NCBI GenBank assembly: GCA_963814165.1
Contig: CAWFBW010000007.1
Location: 186,001 to 250,000, forward strand
Length of the DNA stretch: 64,000 nt
DNA from: DASRAA01 sp963814165
GTDB taxonomy: Bacteria; Acidobacteriota; Terriglobia; Terriglobales; Acidobacteriaceae
Direction: 5' to 3'
In this document: positions 8,261 through 16,750 of the stretch, piece after piece
Numbering within the stretch: position 1 is the stretch's first letter
Layout of the letters: each line of letters starts with the position of its first letter
Made by a program: the position numbers and the translations under genes
The notes under the pieces: model-generated
Database searches by the model: none
What the model was told of the DNA's origin: nothing
The model's input: the letters and a program-made list of their open reading frames with translations, nothing else

Positions 8261-9301
8261 ATGAACGTTCATTTCAGTTACAAGATTTCCAAAACCGCTG
8301 ACCTCGAAAAACAAGTCAAACTACAACTGCAAAAACTGAACAAGTACCTTCAGGTGTTTCGTCCTGACCTTGTACACATCAAGGGCATCGTCGAGGAGAA
8401 CTCCCCGCGCGAGGGTATCGTCGTGTCCCTGAACCTGCGCTTGCCCTCCGGACAGATGGCTGCACAGGAGAAGAGCCCCGTGGCCGCCACCGCCATCAGG
8501 GCCGCCTTCGACGCGCTCACCGGGCAGTTGAAGCATCACAAACAGGTGCTGCGAAGTAAGCACAAATGGGTTCGTCGCCGCGACATTGGCCACCGCGATG
8601 CCGAGATTGCCTCGTTCGAGAACACCATCGCCCTGGTACGGCCCGAGACGGTCTCAGCCGTTGACATCACTGGCTACATCGACGTCAATCTGCCGCGCCT
8701 GGAGCGATTCGTCGCGCGCCAGATCGCCTACCGTGAAAGCCTTGGCGAATTGTCCCCCGGCCATGTCGCACCCGACGAGGTGGTTGCCGAAGCCATTGCC
8801 ACCGCGCTGAGCGACGATCTGGAAAGACCCGAACGAGTCAAGATCGAGCCCTGGCTGTATCGCCTGGCACGGGAGGCCATCGATCGCGTCGCCGCCGGCG
8901 ACGGCGAACTGGGCGAAGTCTCATTTGAGCACCGCCATGGCGAGCCCAACGTGCAGGCCAGCGACGAGGCCCGACTCCAGTTCCATCAACCCGACGGTGG
9001 ATTGCTCGAGGAAGACATCATTGCCGACGGTCATGCCGACAATCCCGAGCAGTTGGCCGCGCGCCAGGAGTTGATCAAGCTCGTCCAACTCGCGCTCAAC
9101 GGCGCCCGACGGTCCGAACGCGAAATCTTCATCCTTCATGCCGTCGAAGGTTTCACCCAGGACGAAATTGCTGTCATCACCAACCACACCCTGGAGGAGG
9201 TGCGTGCGTCCATCGGCAAAGCGCGCCAACACCTGCAACGTGCCTTGCCCATCAAGGATCTGTTCAAAGAGAAGCTCGTGGAGTTCTCTCACAGCACGTG
9301 A
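8261..9301 (+). CDS. Ribosome hibernation factor (HPF/RaiA) fused to an ECF-sigma-like module
   Basis: 346 residues. Residues 1-~107 form an S30AE/HPF-type domain (MNVHFSYKISKTADLEKQV, LNKYLQVFRPDLVHIKG, EKSPVAATAIRAAFDAL, basic tail HKWVRRRD). HPF/RaiA proteins bind the 30S decoding region and silence ribosomes. Residues ~130-215 resemble sigma region 2 (YIDVNLPRLERFVARQIAY ... LSPGHVAPDEVVAEA ... WLYRLAREAIDRVA). Residues ~262-335 resemble sigma region 4 with a helix-turn-helix (SEREIFILHAVEGFTQDEIAVI...EEVRASIGKARQHLQRAL). The domain order is unusual: separate HPF and ECF sigma proteins are the norm. It may link ribosome hibernation to transcription, or the sigma part may be a degenerate nucleic-acid-binding tail. 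The next gene, 62 bp on, is an eRF1-like protein. Confidence 0.85.
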   Translation: MNVHFSYKISKTADLEKQVKLQLQKLNKYLQVFRPDLVHIKGIVEENSPREGIVVSLNLRLPSGQMAAQEKSPVAATAIRAAFDALTGQLKHHKQVLRSKHKWVRRRDIGHRDAEIASFENTIALVRPETVSAVDITGYIDVNLPRLERFVARQIAYRESLGELSPGHVAPDEVVAEAIATALSDDLERPERVKIEPWLYRLAREAIDRVAAGDGELGEVSFEHRHGEPNVQASDEARLQFHQPDGGLLEEDIIADGHADNPEQLAARQELIKLVQLALNGARRSEREIFILHAVEGFTQDEIAVITNHTLEEVRASIGKARQHLQRALPIKDLFKEKLVEFSHST

Positions 9302-9363
9302 AACTGGCTGCCCATGGGCGGCCCCTTGGGACTTGCAATCCAAACCAATGCAGGAGAATCGGA

Positions 9364-10533
9364 ATGATCACAAGAGCTGATATTCGAGAGCTCGCTAATT
9401 TCCATTCGCCGGAAGGCTGCGCGGTCACGTTTTACTACCAGCCCACAACCCCGGCCAACCGCTCTCACCGCGATGAATCCATCAGGGTCAAGGACCTGGT
9501 CAACAACGCTTTCCGCGAGGCGGAGAAAGATGGCGGCCGCCACAAATCCGCCGCAGCCGACCTGCAGCGCATTCTCGAGATGGCCGAGGCGCTGCGTAAC
9601 AATGGCCGCAAAGCCAAGGCGGTGTTCGCCTGCGCCGCGAGCGGATTCTGGCGGGAGTTCGACCTTCCGACCCGCCTGCCCAAAACCAATCTCGTCCTCA
9701 ACCGGCGCTTTCACCTCAAGCCACTGGCTGCCATCTTTGACGGCATGCAGCACGCCTGCGTCGCCCTGGTCGATCGCAGCAAGGCGCGGGTCTTCGAGAT
9801 CACCGACGGCATCATCGTCGAGAAGCTCGACTTCATCAACGAGCTCACACGCCGCGGCCGCAGTGACGGATGGGGTGGCTATGATGCCGGCCACGTCGAG
9901 CGCCGTGTCGCCAACGAGACTATGCAGCATTTCAAGATCGTCTCTGAAGCCATCACTGGCCACTTCCAGGGCGGCGGCTGCGAGAAGCTGCTCATCGGCT
10001 GTCACGACGACATCTGGTCCGACTTCGAGCCACAGCTTCACTCGTATGTGCGACAACGCCTGGTAGGTCGCTTCCGCATCGACCCGAAAACCGCCACCGA
10101 GCGCGAAGTCTACGAAATGGCCACGGAGCTTCTGGCGAGCCACGACAACGAGCGCAAACAGGAAATGATCACCAACGTGATTGGCGAGGCACATCGCAAC
10201 GGCCTCGGCGCCATCGGACTGCGCCGCGTGCTGCGCTCCATTGAAGCCGGCGAAGTGGACACGTTGATGATCGCCTCCAACTTCAATGCGCCCGGCGTGA
10301 AGTGCTACAACTGTGGCCACATGGACCTGCACATCGCGCCCACGTGCGTCATGTGCGGTAAGCCCAACACCGAACTTGAGGACCTCGGCGACGCCATCGT
10401 TGGACACGCCATTCGCCACGGACTTGACTTGGTGTACATCGGCGACGACGAGCAGTTCGACAAGATCGGCCGCATCGCGGCACTGCTCCGCTTCCGCGCC
10501 GACCAAAGCACGCCAGCCAAAGTCGCGGTCTGA
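9364..10533 (+). CDS. Bacterial archaeo-eukaryotic release-factor-like protein (baeRF) with zinc ribbon
   Basis: 389 residues from ATG 9364 (CAGGAGAATC upstream). It starts with the charged RADIRELANFHSPEGCAVTFYYQP segment typical of the bacterial eRF1-related families, followed by eRF1 domain 2/3-like folds (ACVALVDRSKARVFEI; EKLLIGCHDDIWSDFEPQL; SIEAGEVDTLMIA) and a C-terminal CxxC...CxxC ribbon (KCYNCGHM..CVMCGK). Archaeal and eukaryotic aRF1/eRF1 release peptides and Pelota rescues stalled ribosomes; no GGQ motif is visible here, so peptidyl-tRNA hydrolysis is not assured. It is downstream of the HPF-sigma fusion and probably co-transcribed, which suggests a role on inactive or stalled ribosomes. 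Confidence 0.82.
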   Translation: MITRADIRELANFHSPEGCAVTFYYQPTTPANRSHRDESIRVKDLVNNAFREAEKDGGRHKSAAADLQRILEMAEALRNNGRKAKAVFACAASGFWREFDLPTRLPKTNLVLNRRFHLKPLAAIFDGMQHACVALVDRSKARVFEITDGIIVEKLDFINELTRRGRSDGWGGYDAGHVERRVANETMQHFKIVSEAITGHFQGGGCEKLLIGCHDDIWSDFEPQLHSYVRQRLVGRFRIDPKTATEREVYEMATELLASHDNERKQEMITNVIGEAHRNGLGAIGLRRVLRSIEAGEVDTLMIASNFNAPGVKCYNCGHMDLHIAPTCVMCGKPNTELEDLGDAIVGHAIRHGLDLVYIGDDEQFDKIGRIAALLRFRADQSTPAKVAV

Positions 10534-10555
10534 AAATGGGAAGTCTCATTAGGTG

Positions 10556-10596
10556 CCCTACCCTTATCGTCCCCGCCAAGGGACGATAGGGTGGGA
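10556..10596. terminator. Hairpin after baeRF gene
   Basis: CCCTACCCTTATCGTCCC and GGGACGATAGGGTGGG form a long, slightly imperfect stem around CGCCAA. There is no T-tract, so it may be a palindromic repeat rather than an intrinsic terminator. It separates baeRF from the secreted HExxH protein. Confidence 0.4.
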
Positions 10597-10622
10597 TACC
10601 AACTCCCACGGACTTGTTTCCC

Positions 10623-11600
10623 ATGCGATTCCTGGTCATCGCCCTCGTACTCTCGGTCGGCATCTTTGGTCAGGCCCCAAAGCCCATACCGGCCGCGGAC
10701 GCCACCCGTGTCGCCGAGTTCTATCGCCTCGCCGATCAAATTCAAGACAAGGTTTGGCAGGGTTGGAGCAAAACGCCCGCTCCACTGTTGTTGGTTACCT
10801 CCGACACTGAATATCTCACTCACTTCCCAGCTCCGCCGAAAGACTTCCAGATGCTCGGCGACGACCTCTACGCCCGCCCGCGTCAATTCGCTACTAACTT
10901 GCAGGCTACGTTTCCCGCCTTTGGCCCGCCCGCAGTCATCGTTATTGGCGAGCCGGCCGCCACATCGGCCAAAACCAGCACGCCCTGGCTCATCACCGTC
11001 ATGCATGAGCACTTTCACCAGCTGCAATACAGTCAGCCCGGTTACTACCAGGCTGTCGAAGATCTCGGCCTCGGCAAGGGCGAGAAGACCGGCATGTGGA
11101 TGCTCAACTATCCCTTCCCCTACGATGATCCCGAGACCGCGCAGTCGTTCGCCCATCTTCGCGACACGCTGCTCGCCGCGCTCGCCGAAGTGGATCGTCA
11201 GAAGTTTGACCCGCTGGCCAAGGCTTATCTCAAGGAGCGCAAGATGTTTCTGGCGCAATTCCTGCCCGGCGATCGCAAGTACTTCAGCTTCCAGCTTTGG
11301 CAGGAAGGAGTCGCCCGCTACGTGCAAATCAAATCTGCCGAGGCCGCCGCCGACTACCAGCCCACCGCTGCATTCGCTGCGCTGCCCGACTACAGCCCCT
11401 TCAGCACCTACGCGCTTACCGTGCGCTCACGTACGCTCAACGAGCTGAAGAGCGTTGATCTTGCGCAGTCCAAGCGCGAGTCGTTCTATTCGTTTGGCGC
11501 AGCCGAATGTCTGCTTCTCGACCGCATCAACCCGGAATGGCAGGCTGAATACTTCCAGCACCTCCTTACCACCGACCCTCTCTTCCCCGCAGTTCGCTAG
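10623..11600 (+). CDS. Exported HExxH metallopeptidase-like protein
   Basis: 325 residues from ATG 10623; a TTG nine bases earlier is less likely. A signal peptide (MRFLVIALVLSVGIFGQA) precedes a domain with H128-E-H-F-H132 (VMHEHFHQLQ), the HExxH zinc motif, and a downstream WQEGVARY in which E228 is a plausible third ligand, as in gluzincins. This indicates a periplasmic zinc hydrolase. I do not recognise the exact family or substrate. It stands between baeRF and the asparaginase-like gene without overlap. Confidence 0.7.
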   Translation: MRFLVIALVLSVGIFGQAPKPIPAADATRVAEFYRLADQIQDKVWQGWSKTPAPLLLVTSDTEYLTHFPAPPKDFQMLGDDLYARPRQFATNLQATFPAFGPPAVIVIGEPAATSAKTSTPWLITVMHEHFHQLQYSQPGYYQAVEDLGLGKGEKTGMWMLNYPFPYDDPETAQSFAHLRDTLLAALAEVDRQKFDPLAKAYLKERKMFLAQFLPGDRKYFSFQLWQEGVARYVQIKSAEAAADYQPTAAFAALPDYSPFSTYALTVRSRTLNELKSVDLAQSKRESFYSFGAAECLLLDRINPEWQAEYFQHLLTTDPLFPAVR

Positions 11601-11745
11601 CACCCGAGAGTTGGTAGCTACGCTCAATGATGCGAAACCTCCTGGCGCGGGCCAGCAGCGCTTCCAAAGCTGCCGTGCCTCAGCGTCTCTGTGGTGAAGA
11701 TTTTGCAATTCCCCGTGCTATCCTTCCTCTTCTTATGGAGATGCC

Positions 11746-12972
11746 ATGAAATTTACTCGCCGCGATTTTCTTGCCACCACCGCAGTCGCGTCTGCTTCCC
11801 TTGCCCTCGATCTTCAAGCCCAACAGGCGCCAGGCTATAAGACTCCTGCGCCGGGCCCCAAGCCAAAATCTCCGGTTATGATCTGCGCGGCCAATGGCTA
11901 CAACTATCTCGACCGCGGCTACGCTGTGCTCTCGGCAGGCGGAGACACACTCGATGCCGTCATGCAGGTCATCACCGGCCCGGAAGACGATCCTAACGAC
12001 GATAGCGTCGGACTCGGTGGCCTCCCCAACGAGGAGTGCGTGGTTGAACTCGATTCGTGCTGCATGCATGGGCCGACTCGCATGGCCGGCTCTGTCGCCG
12101 GCGTCCACGACATCAAGAACGTCTCGCTGCTCGCCAAGACGGTAATGGAGCATTCCGGCCACGTCATGCTCGTTGGCGAAGGCGCGTCGCACTTCGGCAA
12201 CCTCATGGGATTCCCCAAGGAGAACCTGCTCACCGAGCCTTCGCGCAAGACCTGGCAACTCTGGCGCGAGACCATGTCCACCGACGACTGGTGGGGGCCC
12301 GGCCTTGCCAGCCCGAACTTCAAGTTCCCCGATACCGGCGGTGACGTAACCGAACTGCAGCAACAGCTCATCGAGAAGATGGAAAAGCTGGCGGCGAAGA
12401 TCGGCATCGAGCCGGAGCGCCGCATGGCCGCTATTGAGCACGTGCTGAAGCCGCCCACCGGCACCATCAATTGTTCGTCGGTCAATGAGAAGGGTGAGAT
12501 GTCAAGCGCGACCACCACCAGCGGACTGGCTTGGAAGATTCCCGGACGCGCGGGCGACTCGCCCATCATCGGCGCGGGCTGCTATTGCGACCAGGACGTG
12601 GGCGCCGCCGGGGCGACTGGTAACGGGGAAGAAAACATCAAGATTTGCGGCGCACATACCATCGTCGAAAACATGCGCCATGGCATGTCGCCCGAAGAAG
12701 CTGGCATGGACGCTCTCAAGCGCATCATCCGCAACTACAACGGCGACATGCACAAGCTGCGGTACATGGACATGACGTTCTACATCCTGCGTAACGACGG
12801 TGTGTATTCGTGCGTGTCTTTGTGGGCAGGCCCGGCCGATCATCCCCGCCGGTTTGCGGTTTGCGACGCTAAGGGTAAACGCTATGAAAAGGCCATGCCG
12901 ATTTTCCAGGGTGCGTCATTGGGCTGGCCTCCTATGCCGGGCGGAAGAAGATTGAAGCCGGAACAGAAGTAA
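11746..12972 (+). CDS. Tat-exported glycosylasparaginase-type Ntn hydrolase
   Basis: 408 residues. The N-terminus KFTRRDFLATTAVASASLAL is a Tat signal (RRDFL). The mature part matches N4-(beta-N-acetylglucosaminyl)-L-asparaginase/isoaspartyl peptidase: GGDTLDAVMQVITGPEDDP, GLGGLPNEECVVELDS, the probable autocleavage and nucleophile site at T240 in PTGTINCSS, and substrate-pocket segments PGRAGDSPIIGAG, CYCDQDVGAAGATGNGE. The proenzyme is cleaved before the threonine to expose the catalytic amine. Likely role: release of asparagine or aspartate from glycoprotein or modified peptide debris outside the cytoplasm. Confidence 0.88.
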   Translation: MKFTRRDFLATTAVASASLALDLQAQQAPGYKTPAPGPKPKSPVMICAANGYNYLDRGYAVLSAGGDTLDAVMQVITGPEDDPNDDSVGLGGLPNEECVVELDSCCMHGPTRMAGSVAGVHDIKNVSLLAKTVMEHSGHVMLVGEGASHFGNLMGFPKENLLTEPSRKTWQLWRETMSTDDWWGPGLASPNFKFPDTGGDVTELQQQLIEKMEKLAAKIGIEPERRMAAIEHVLKPPTGTINCSSVNEKGEMSSATTTSGLAWKIPGRAGDSPIIGAGCYCDQDVGAAGATGNGEENIKICGAHTIVENMRHGMSPEEAGMDALKRIIRNYNGDMHKLRYMDMTFYILRNDGVYSCVSLWAGPADHPRRFAVCDAKGKRYEKAMPIFQGASLGWPPMPGGRRLKPEQK

Positions 12973-13024
12973 GGGCACAGAATTCTAGGCCTGAGCTGCA
13001 CGTTATGCTAAGCTCACTGACCTG

Positions 13025-13537
13025 ATGGGAATTTCGTCTCCTGAGCCGCCAAATCAGATACCTGCAGAGCCATCCAGCGACCGTGTATTTCGTTCGATAA
13101 CGAGAGTGGGAGCCGTCGTGGCTGCCTTCACCGGCGGAGTTGTCGGGTTGGTGGCTTTTTTCAACCTTGGATCTGAGGTTGTGTTGCCCTCCCTGTACCT
13201 GGCCGCACTCCTTATTCTCAGTTATTTGGCTCTCGCTAATAAGAGAGCCTGGATAAGAGCTGGTTCGCTATCGGTATTTGCCGTTGTTGGGATGCTGGCG
13301 GTAATATTGTACTATGTCTTCCTCTGGCCGCGTTTAATTCTGTTCCGTTTTTATGGGATAAGCGTATCGCCGACAATAGCACTGTTGAGCTTTGCCGCCG
13401 AATTCATCATGTTTGGCTACCTAGCAAGCACCGCGCGAGGGCGGAGCCTGCGCGTTCTTTATTGGAGTATTGTGGCGATTCTGGTCTGCGTCGTGATTGC
13501 TGGAGAAACAGTTGTCGCCCACCTTAAGTGGGATTGA
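13025..13537 (+). CDS. Small polytopic membrane protein, unknown
   Basis: 170 residues with a polar ~25-residue N-terminus then four to five transmembrane segments (about 29-52, 54-72, 78-101, 112-134, 143-166). No conserved motif is recognised. Base composition and codon use are noticeably less GC-rich than the flanking asparaginase and mqnE genes (many A/T third positions), hinting at transfer or low expression. It converges with mqnE. Confidence 0.6.
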   Translation: MGISSPEPPNQIPAEPSSDRVFRSITRVGAVVAAFTGGVVGLVAFFNLGSEVVLPSLYLAALLILSYLALANKRAWIRAGSLSVFAVVGMLAVILYYVFLWPRLILFRFYGISVSPTIALLSFAAEFIMFGYLASTARGRSLRVLYWSIVAILVCVVIAGETVVAHLKWD

Positions 13538-13569
13538 GTCACTTCTCGCTATCTCACGCTCACGCGCCT

Positions 13570-14727
13570 CTACACCGCCACCGTCACCGTGGTCTCCGTC
13601 CGCGTCACCGGCCGATACAGCGTGTCCCGCTCAAACGGCACGCGTCCCGCCTCAGTAATGAGCCGAATCAGGTCTTGCCGCGAAAGTCCTTGCGGCGTAG
13701 TCGCACCGGCGTCGTGGTAGATCTTCTCTTCCACGACAGTACCGTCGATGTCGTCGGCGCCGAAACGCAGCGTGATCTGCGCCATCTTCGGCGTCACCAT
13801 CTGCCAGTACGACTTGATGTGTGGGAAGTTGTCCAGCACCAGCCGCGAAACCGCGATCTGCTTCAGGTCCAACATGCCTGTGGTCTTCGGAAGGTGTTGC
13901 AGCGGCGTGTTCTCCGGGTGGAACGCCAGCGGAATGAACGTCTGAAAGCCGTGCGTGTCATCCTGCAGCGCGCGCAGCTTCAGCAGGTGGTCCACGCGGT
14001 CTTCGTCGCTCTCGATGTGCCCGTAGAGCATTGTCGCGTTCGACTTGAGGCCCACTTCATGCGCCGTCCGCGCAATCGCCAGCCAGTCGTCGCCATCAAT
14101 TTTGTGGTCGCAGATGATATGCCGCACCCGGTCACTGAAAATCTCCGCTCCCCCGCCTGGCATCGAATCCAGCCCCGCTTTTTTCAGCTTCACCAGCACT
14201 TCACGCGGCGTCATCTTCCCGATCTTGGCAAAGAATGAAATCTCCACCATGGTGAAGCCCTTCAGGTGCACCTGCGGGAAGCGCTGCTTCAGCCCGGCAA
14301 TCATATCGGGGTAATACGAGAATGGCAGGTCGGCATGCAGTCCGCCGACAATGTGGAACTCCGTCACCGCCTCTGTGTACCCGGTAGCAGCGGTGTCCCA
14401 AACTTCCTGCAGCGCCATCGTGTACGCGCCGGGAGTGTCCTTCTTGCGTCCAAACGCGCACAGCCGGCAGGCAGCCACGCAAACGTTCGTGTAGTTAATG
14501 TGGCGGTTGACGTTGAAGTAGGCAATATCGCCGTGCATGCGTTCGCGCACGTGGTTCGCCAGCCACCCAATCGCCAGGATGTCTCCCGAACGGTACAGCG
14601 CAACGGCGTCGTCTTCCGACAGCCGCTCCTGCGCCATCACCTTCTCGGCAATGGGCTTTAGCCGCGCATCATCGGTCTGAAAGGGATGCTGCGTCTTGCC
14701 AGCGAGCGTCTGTTCTACAGTTGCCAT
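13570..14727 (-). CDS. mqnE: Aminodeoxyfutalosine synthase (futalosine menaquinone pathway)
   Basis: 385 residues from ATG 14727; longer upstream frames run into the mqnP region and are not homologous. It is a radical SAM enzyme with C83-AAx-C87-xx-C90 (NVCVAACRLCAF) binding the 4Fe-4S cluster, followed by EFHIVGGLHADLPFSYY and GFTMVEISFFAKIGKMTPRE, characteristic of MqnE. It joins 3-(1-carboxyvinyl)oxybenzoate with SAM to make aminodeoxyfutalosine. It lies 56 bp downstream of mqnP in the same direction, so the two likely form a menaquinone operon. The other mqn genes are not in this window. Confidence 0.95.
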   Translation of the reverse strand: MATVEQTLAGKTQHPFQTDDARLKPIAEKVMAQERLSEDDAVALYRSGDILAIGWLANHVRERMHGDIAYFNVNRHINYTNVCVAACRLCAFGRKKDTPGAYTMALQEVWDTAATGYTEAVTEFHIVGGLHADLPFSYYPDMIAGLKQRFPQVHLKGFTMVEISFFAKIGKMTPREVLVKLKKAGLDSMPGGGAEIFSDRVRHIICDHKIDGDDWLAIARTAHEVGLKSNATMLYGHIESDEDRVDHLLKLRALQDDTHGFQTFIPLAFHPENTPLQHLPKTTGMLDLKQIAVSRLVLDNFPHIKSYWQMVTPKMAQITLRFGADDIDGTVVEEKIYHDAGATTPQGLSRQDLIRLITEAGRVPFERDTLYRPVTRTETTVTVAV

Positions 14728-14783
14728 TCGTTCAATAATAACGCAGCGCGGCGGCGAAATCACAGGCGGTTGTGACGCGAACT

Positions 14784-15662
14784 TTACCGCCCCACCATCA
14801 CGTCCGCAGCGATAAACACGAGAAACCCCATCGAGATAAGCCCGTTCATCGTGAAGAAAGCGGCATTCACCCGGCTCAGGTCGTCGTGCTTCACCAGCGA
14901 GTGCTCGTAGATCAGCAATATCGCCACAATCGCTACGCCTGCCATCGCGATCGTGCCCAGCCCGAACGCCACGATCATCGCCGCCAGCAGTACCACCGTG
15001 ATCACGTGAAACACCCGCGCAATCCACAGCGCCTTTCGTATCCCGAATGCCTTCGGTACCGAATACACCCCGAAGCTGTGATCGAATTCAAGATCCTGGC
15101 AGCTATAAAGGATGTCGAAGCCCGCTCCCCAGAACACGACGGCGCCGGTCAGCAGCAGGATTCGCGGATCGAACGAGCCCCGCACCGCAATCCACGCGGC
15201 CGCCGGCGCGATGCCCATCGCCAGACCCAACACTACGTGAGCCCACCGCGTAAACCTCTTGGTGAACGAATAGAAAAAGACAATCGCCAGCGCCACAGGC
15301 GACAAATAGAACGCGAGTGGATTCAGCTGCCACGCCGCCAACACGAGCGCCAAGGACGTGACCACCACGAACCCCATCACGAACTGTTTCGACAGTTTCC
15401 CGGCAGGTAGAGCGCGAATCTTTGTACGGGGGTTTTCCGCGTCAATATCAGCATCCACCAAGCGATTGAACGCCATGGCCGCCGAGCGCGCGGCGACTAG
15501 CGCCACGATGATCCATATCGAAGTGTGCAGGTTAGGAACACCTCTGGCCGCCAGCACTGCGCCCGTCAGCCCAAACGGCAGCGTGAGCACCGAGTGCTCC
15601 CACTTGATCATCTCCAGAGTGGTGCCGGTATTGCGAACAATGTTCTGAAGCACAGCCACCAT
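14784..15662 (-). CDS. mqnP: UbiA-type prenyltransferase, menaquinone (MqnP)
   Basis: 292 residues, about eight to nine transmembrane helices. Two Asp-rich prenyl-diphosphate motifs are visible: NRLVDADIDAENPRT (66-80) and DILYSCQDLEFD in the second half. It is a UbiA-superfamily enzyme that attaches the polyprenyl chain to the aromatic precursor at the membrane. Its position immediately upstream of mqnE argues for the futalosine-pathway version (MqnP) rather than ubiquinone UbiA. Assignment to MqnP is from context; the UbiA family is certain. Confidence 0.9.
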   Translation of the reverse strand: MVAVLQNIVRNTGTTLEMIKWEHSVLTLPFGLTGAVLAARGVPNLHTSIWIIVALVAARSAAMAFNRLVDADIDAENPRTKIRALPAGKLSKQFVMGFVVVTSLALVLAAWQLNPLAFYLSPVALAIVFFYSFTKRFTRWAHVVLGLAMGIAPAAAWIAVRGSFDPRILLLTGAVVFWGAGFDILYSCQDLEFDHSFGVYSVPKAFGIRKALWIARVFHVITVVLLAAMIVAFGLGTIAMAGVAIVAILLIYEHSLVKHDDLSRVNAAFFTMNGLISMGFLVFIAADVMVGR

Positions 15663-15851
15663 TCGATTCTACCGTCTCACGCTACGAAAAATTGAGTATG
15701 GGTGCCCCGCCGTCCGCCGTTCGCTTTTCGCGGTTTGCGTTCGGCCTTTTAGCCCCTGGCTGATTGCTCGCACCGAGTAACGGGTGACGAGTAATGTGCT
15801 AGGAGTTCGTCCGCTCGTGTGACCACTGACAGCTGTCTACTGGCAACTCTT

Positions 15852-16670
15852 TCAACCGCTCCCCTGTGCGAGCGGACGCTGCGCCCACTTCCGCTCCCAC
15901 GCCGGGACTGTCACGGCCTCGGTCACCAGCGCCGGCTTCAGCGCCCAGCACACCACCCGCGTCCCAAACGGAAGATTGATGTAGTGCATCAGGTGACGCT
16001 CTCCGTCCAGCAGCGCCGTCATCGCGCCATTCGCCATCCGCGATGGGTGCGGATAATGCTCGTGGCTGCTAATCGACTTGTGAAAGATGTTCTTCGCCAC
16101 CCGACCCACGACCATCGGCACAAACGCACTGGCCACAAAATACGACGCGCGGTGCACCTGGAGCCCGCATGTCGTCACCTTCCGCCGCAACTCGCTCACC
16201 GTGTAGCGCCGCTGATGTCCGCGGGCCTCATCGTCCTCGCCCCACAAAAACGAATACGCCGGGACGGTCAGGCACAGGAGTCCGCCGTCTTTCAATACCC
16301 GCCGCATCTCCCTCAGGGCCGCCATGTCGTCGGTGCTCGATTGCAGCATGTCGCCCGCAACAATTGCATCGAACGAATTCGACGCCAGTGCCAGTTCTTC
16401 AGGACGCGAGCACACCAGGTTGGCATCGCCCTCGATTTGCCGGAACGCCAGCGCCTTCAGCGAGACGTGCACATTGCACGCACGGTACAGCGGCGATTCG
16501 TCGAACTCTAACTGCGCCGAGCATCCCAGGTCGAGCACCCGCGCCTCGCGTTTGCCGTGCACCGCCTGCACCACGGCCTCGCGCAGCAATGAGCGTCGCG
16601 AGCGGTACCACCACGATTCGCTCTCGCGCCGCAGTTCCTCGAATTCGGAGCGCTCATCCATGGTTGACAC
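15852..16670 (-). CDS. Class I SAM-dependent methyltransferase
   Basis: 272 residues. The Rossmann methyltransferase core has motif I ARVLDLGCSAQLEF, motif II-like region SFDAIVAGDMLQSSTD, motif III LREMRRVLKDGGLLCLTVPAY, and the segment SFLWGEDDEARGHQRRYT seen in methyltransferases of envelope and sugar-lipid clusters. Motif I has CSAQL where most members have G-x-G after DLG, a mild deviation. A more hydrophobic C-terminal half may contact membrane. It lies 80 bp downstream of the UDP-glucuronate decarboxylase gene, suggesting polysaccharide or glycolipid modification. Substrate unknown. Confidence 0.8.
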   Translation of the reverse strand: MSTMDERSEFEELRRESESWWYRSRRSLLREAVVQAVHGKREARVLDLGCSAQLEFDESPLYRACNVHVSLKALAFRQIEGDANLVCSRPEELALASNSFDAIVAGDMLQSSTDDMAALREMRRVLKDGGLLCLTVPAYSFLWGEDDEARGHQRRYTVSELRRKVTTCGLQVHRASYFVASAFVPMVVGRVAKNIFHKSISSHEHYPHPSRMANGAMTALLDGERHLMHYINLPFGTRVVCWALKPALVTEAVTVPAWERKWAQRPLAQGSG

Positions 16671-16750
16671 GCATTTTACGGCACGTCTGCAACTCGCCGG
16701 AGATCATTAGGAGCCCCATCCTATTCTCTTTTTTGAGGCGAAGGTTGGGA

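Noticed and set aside
9289..10506. 405-residue frame antisense to baeRF
   Set aside because: Codon-phase shadow of a real GC-rich gene; no motif, no Shine-Dalgarno, and the sense strand encodes a clear protein.
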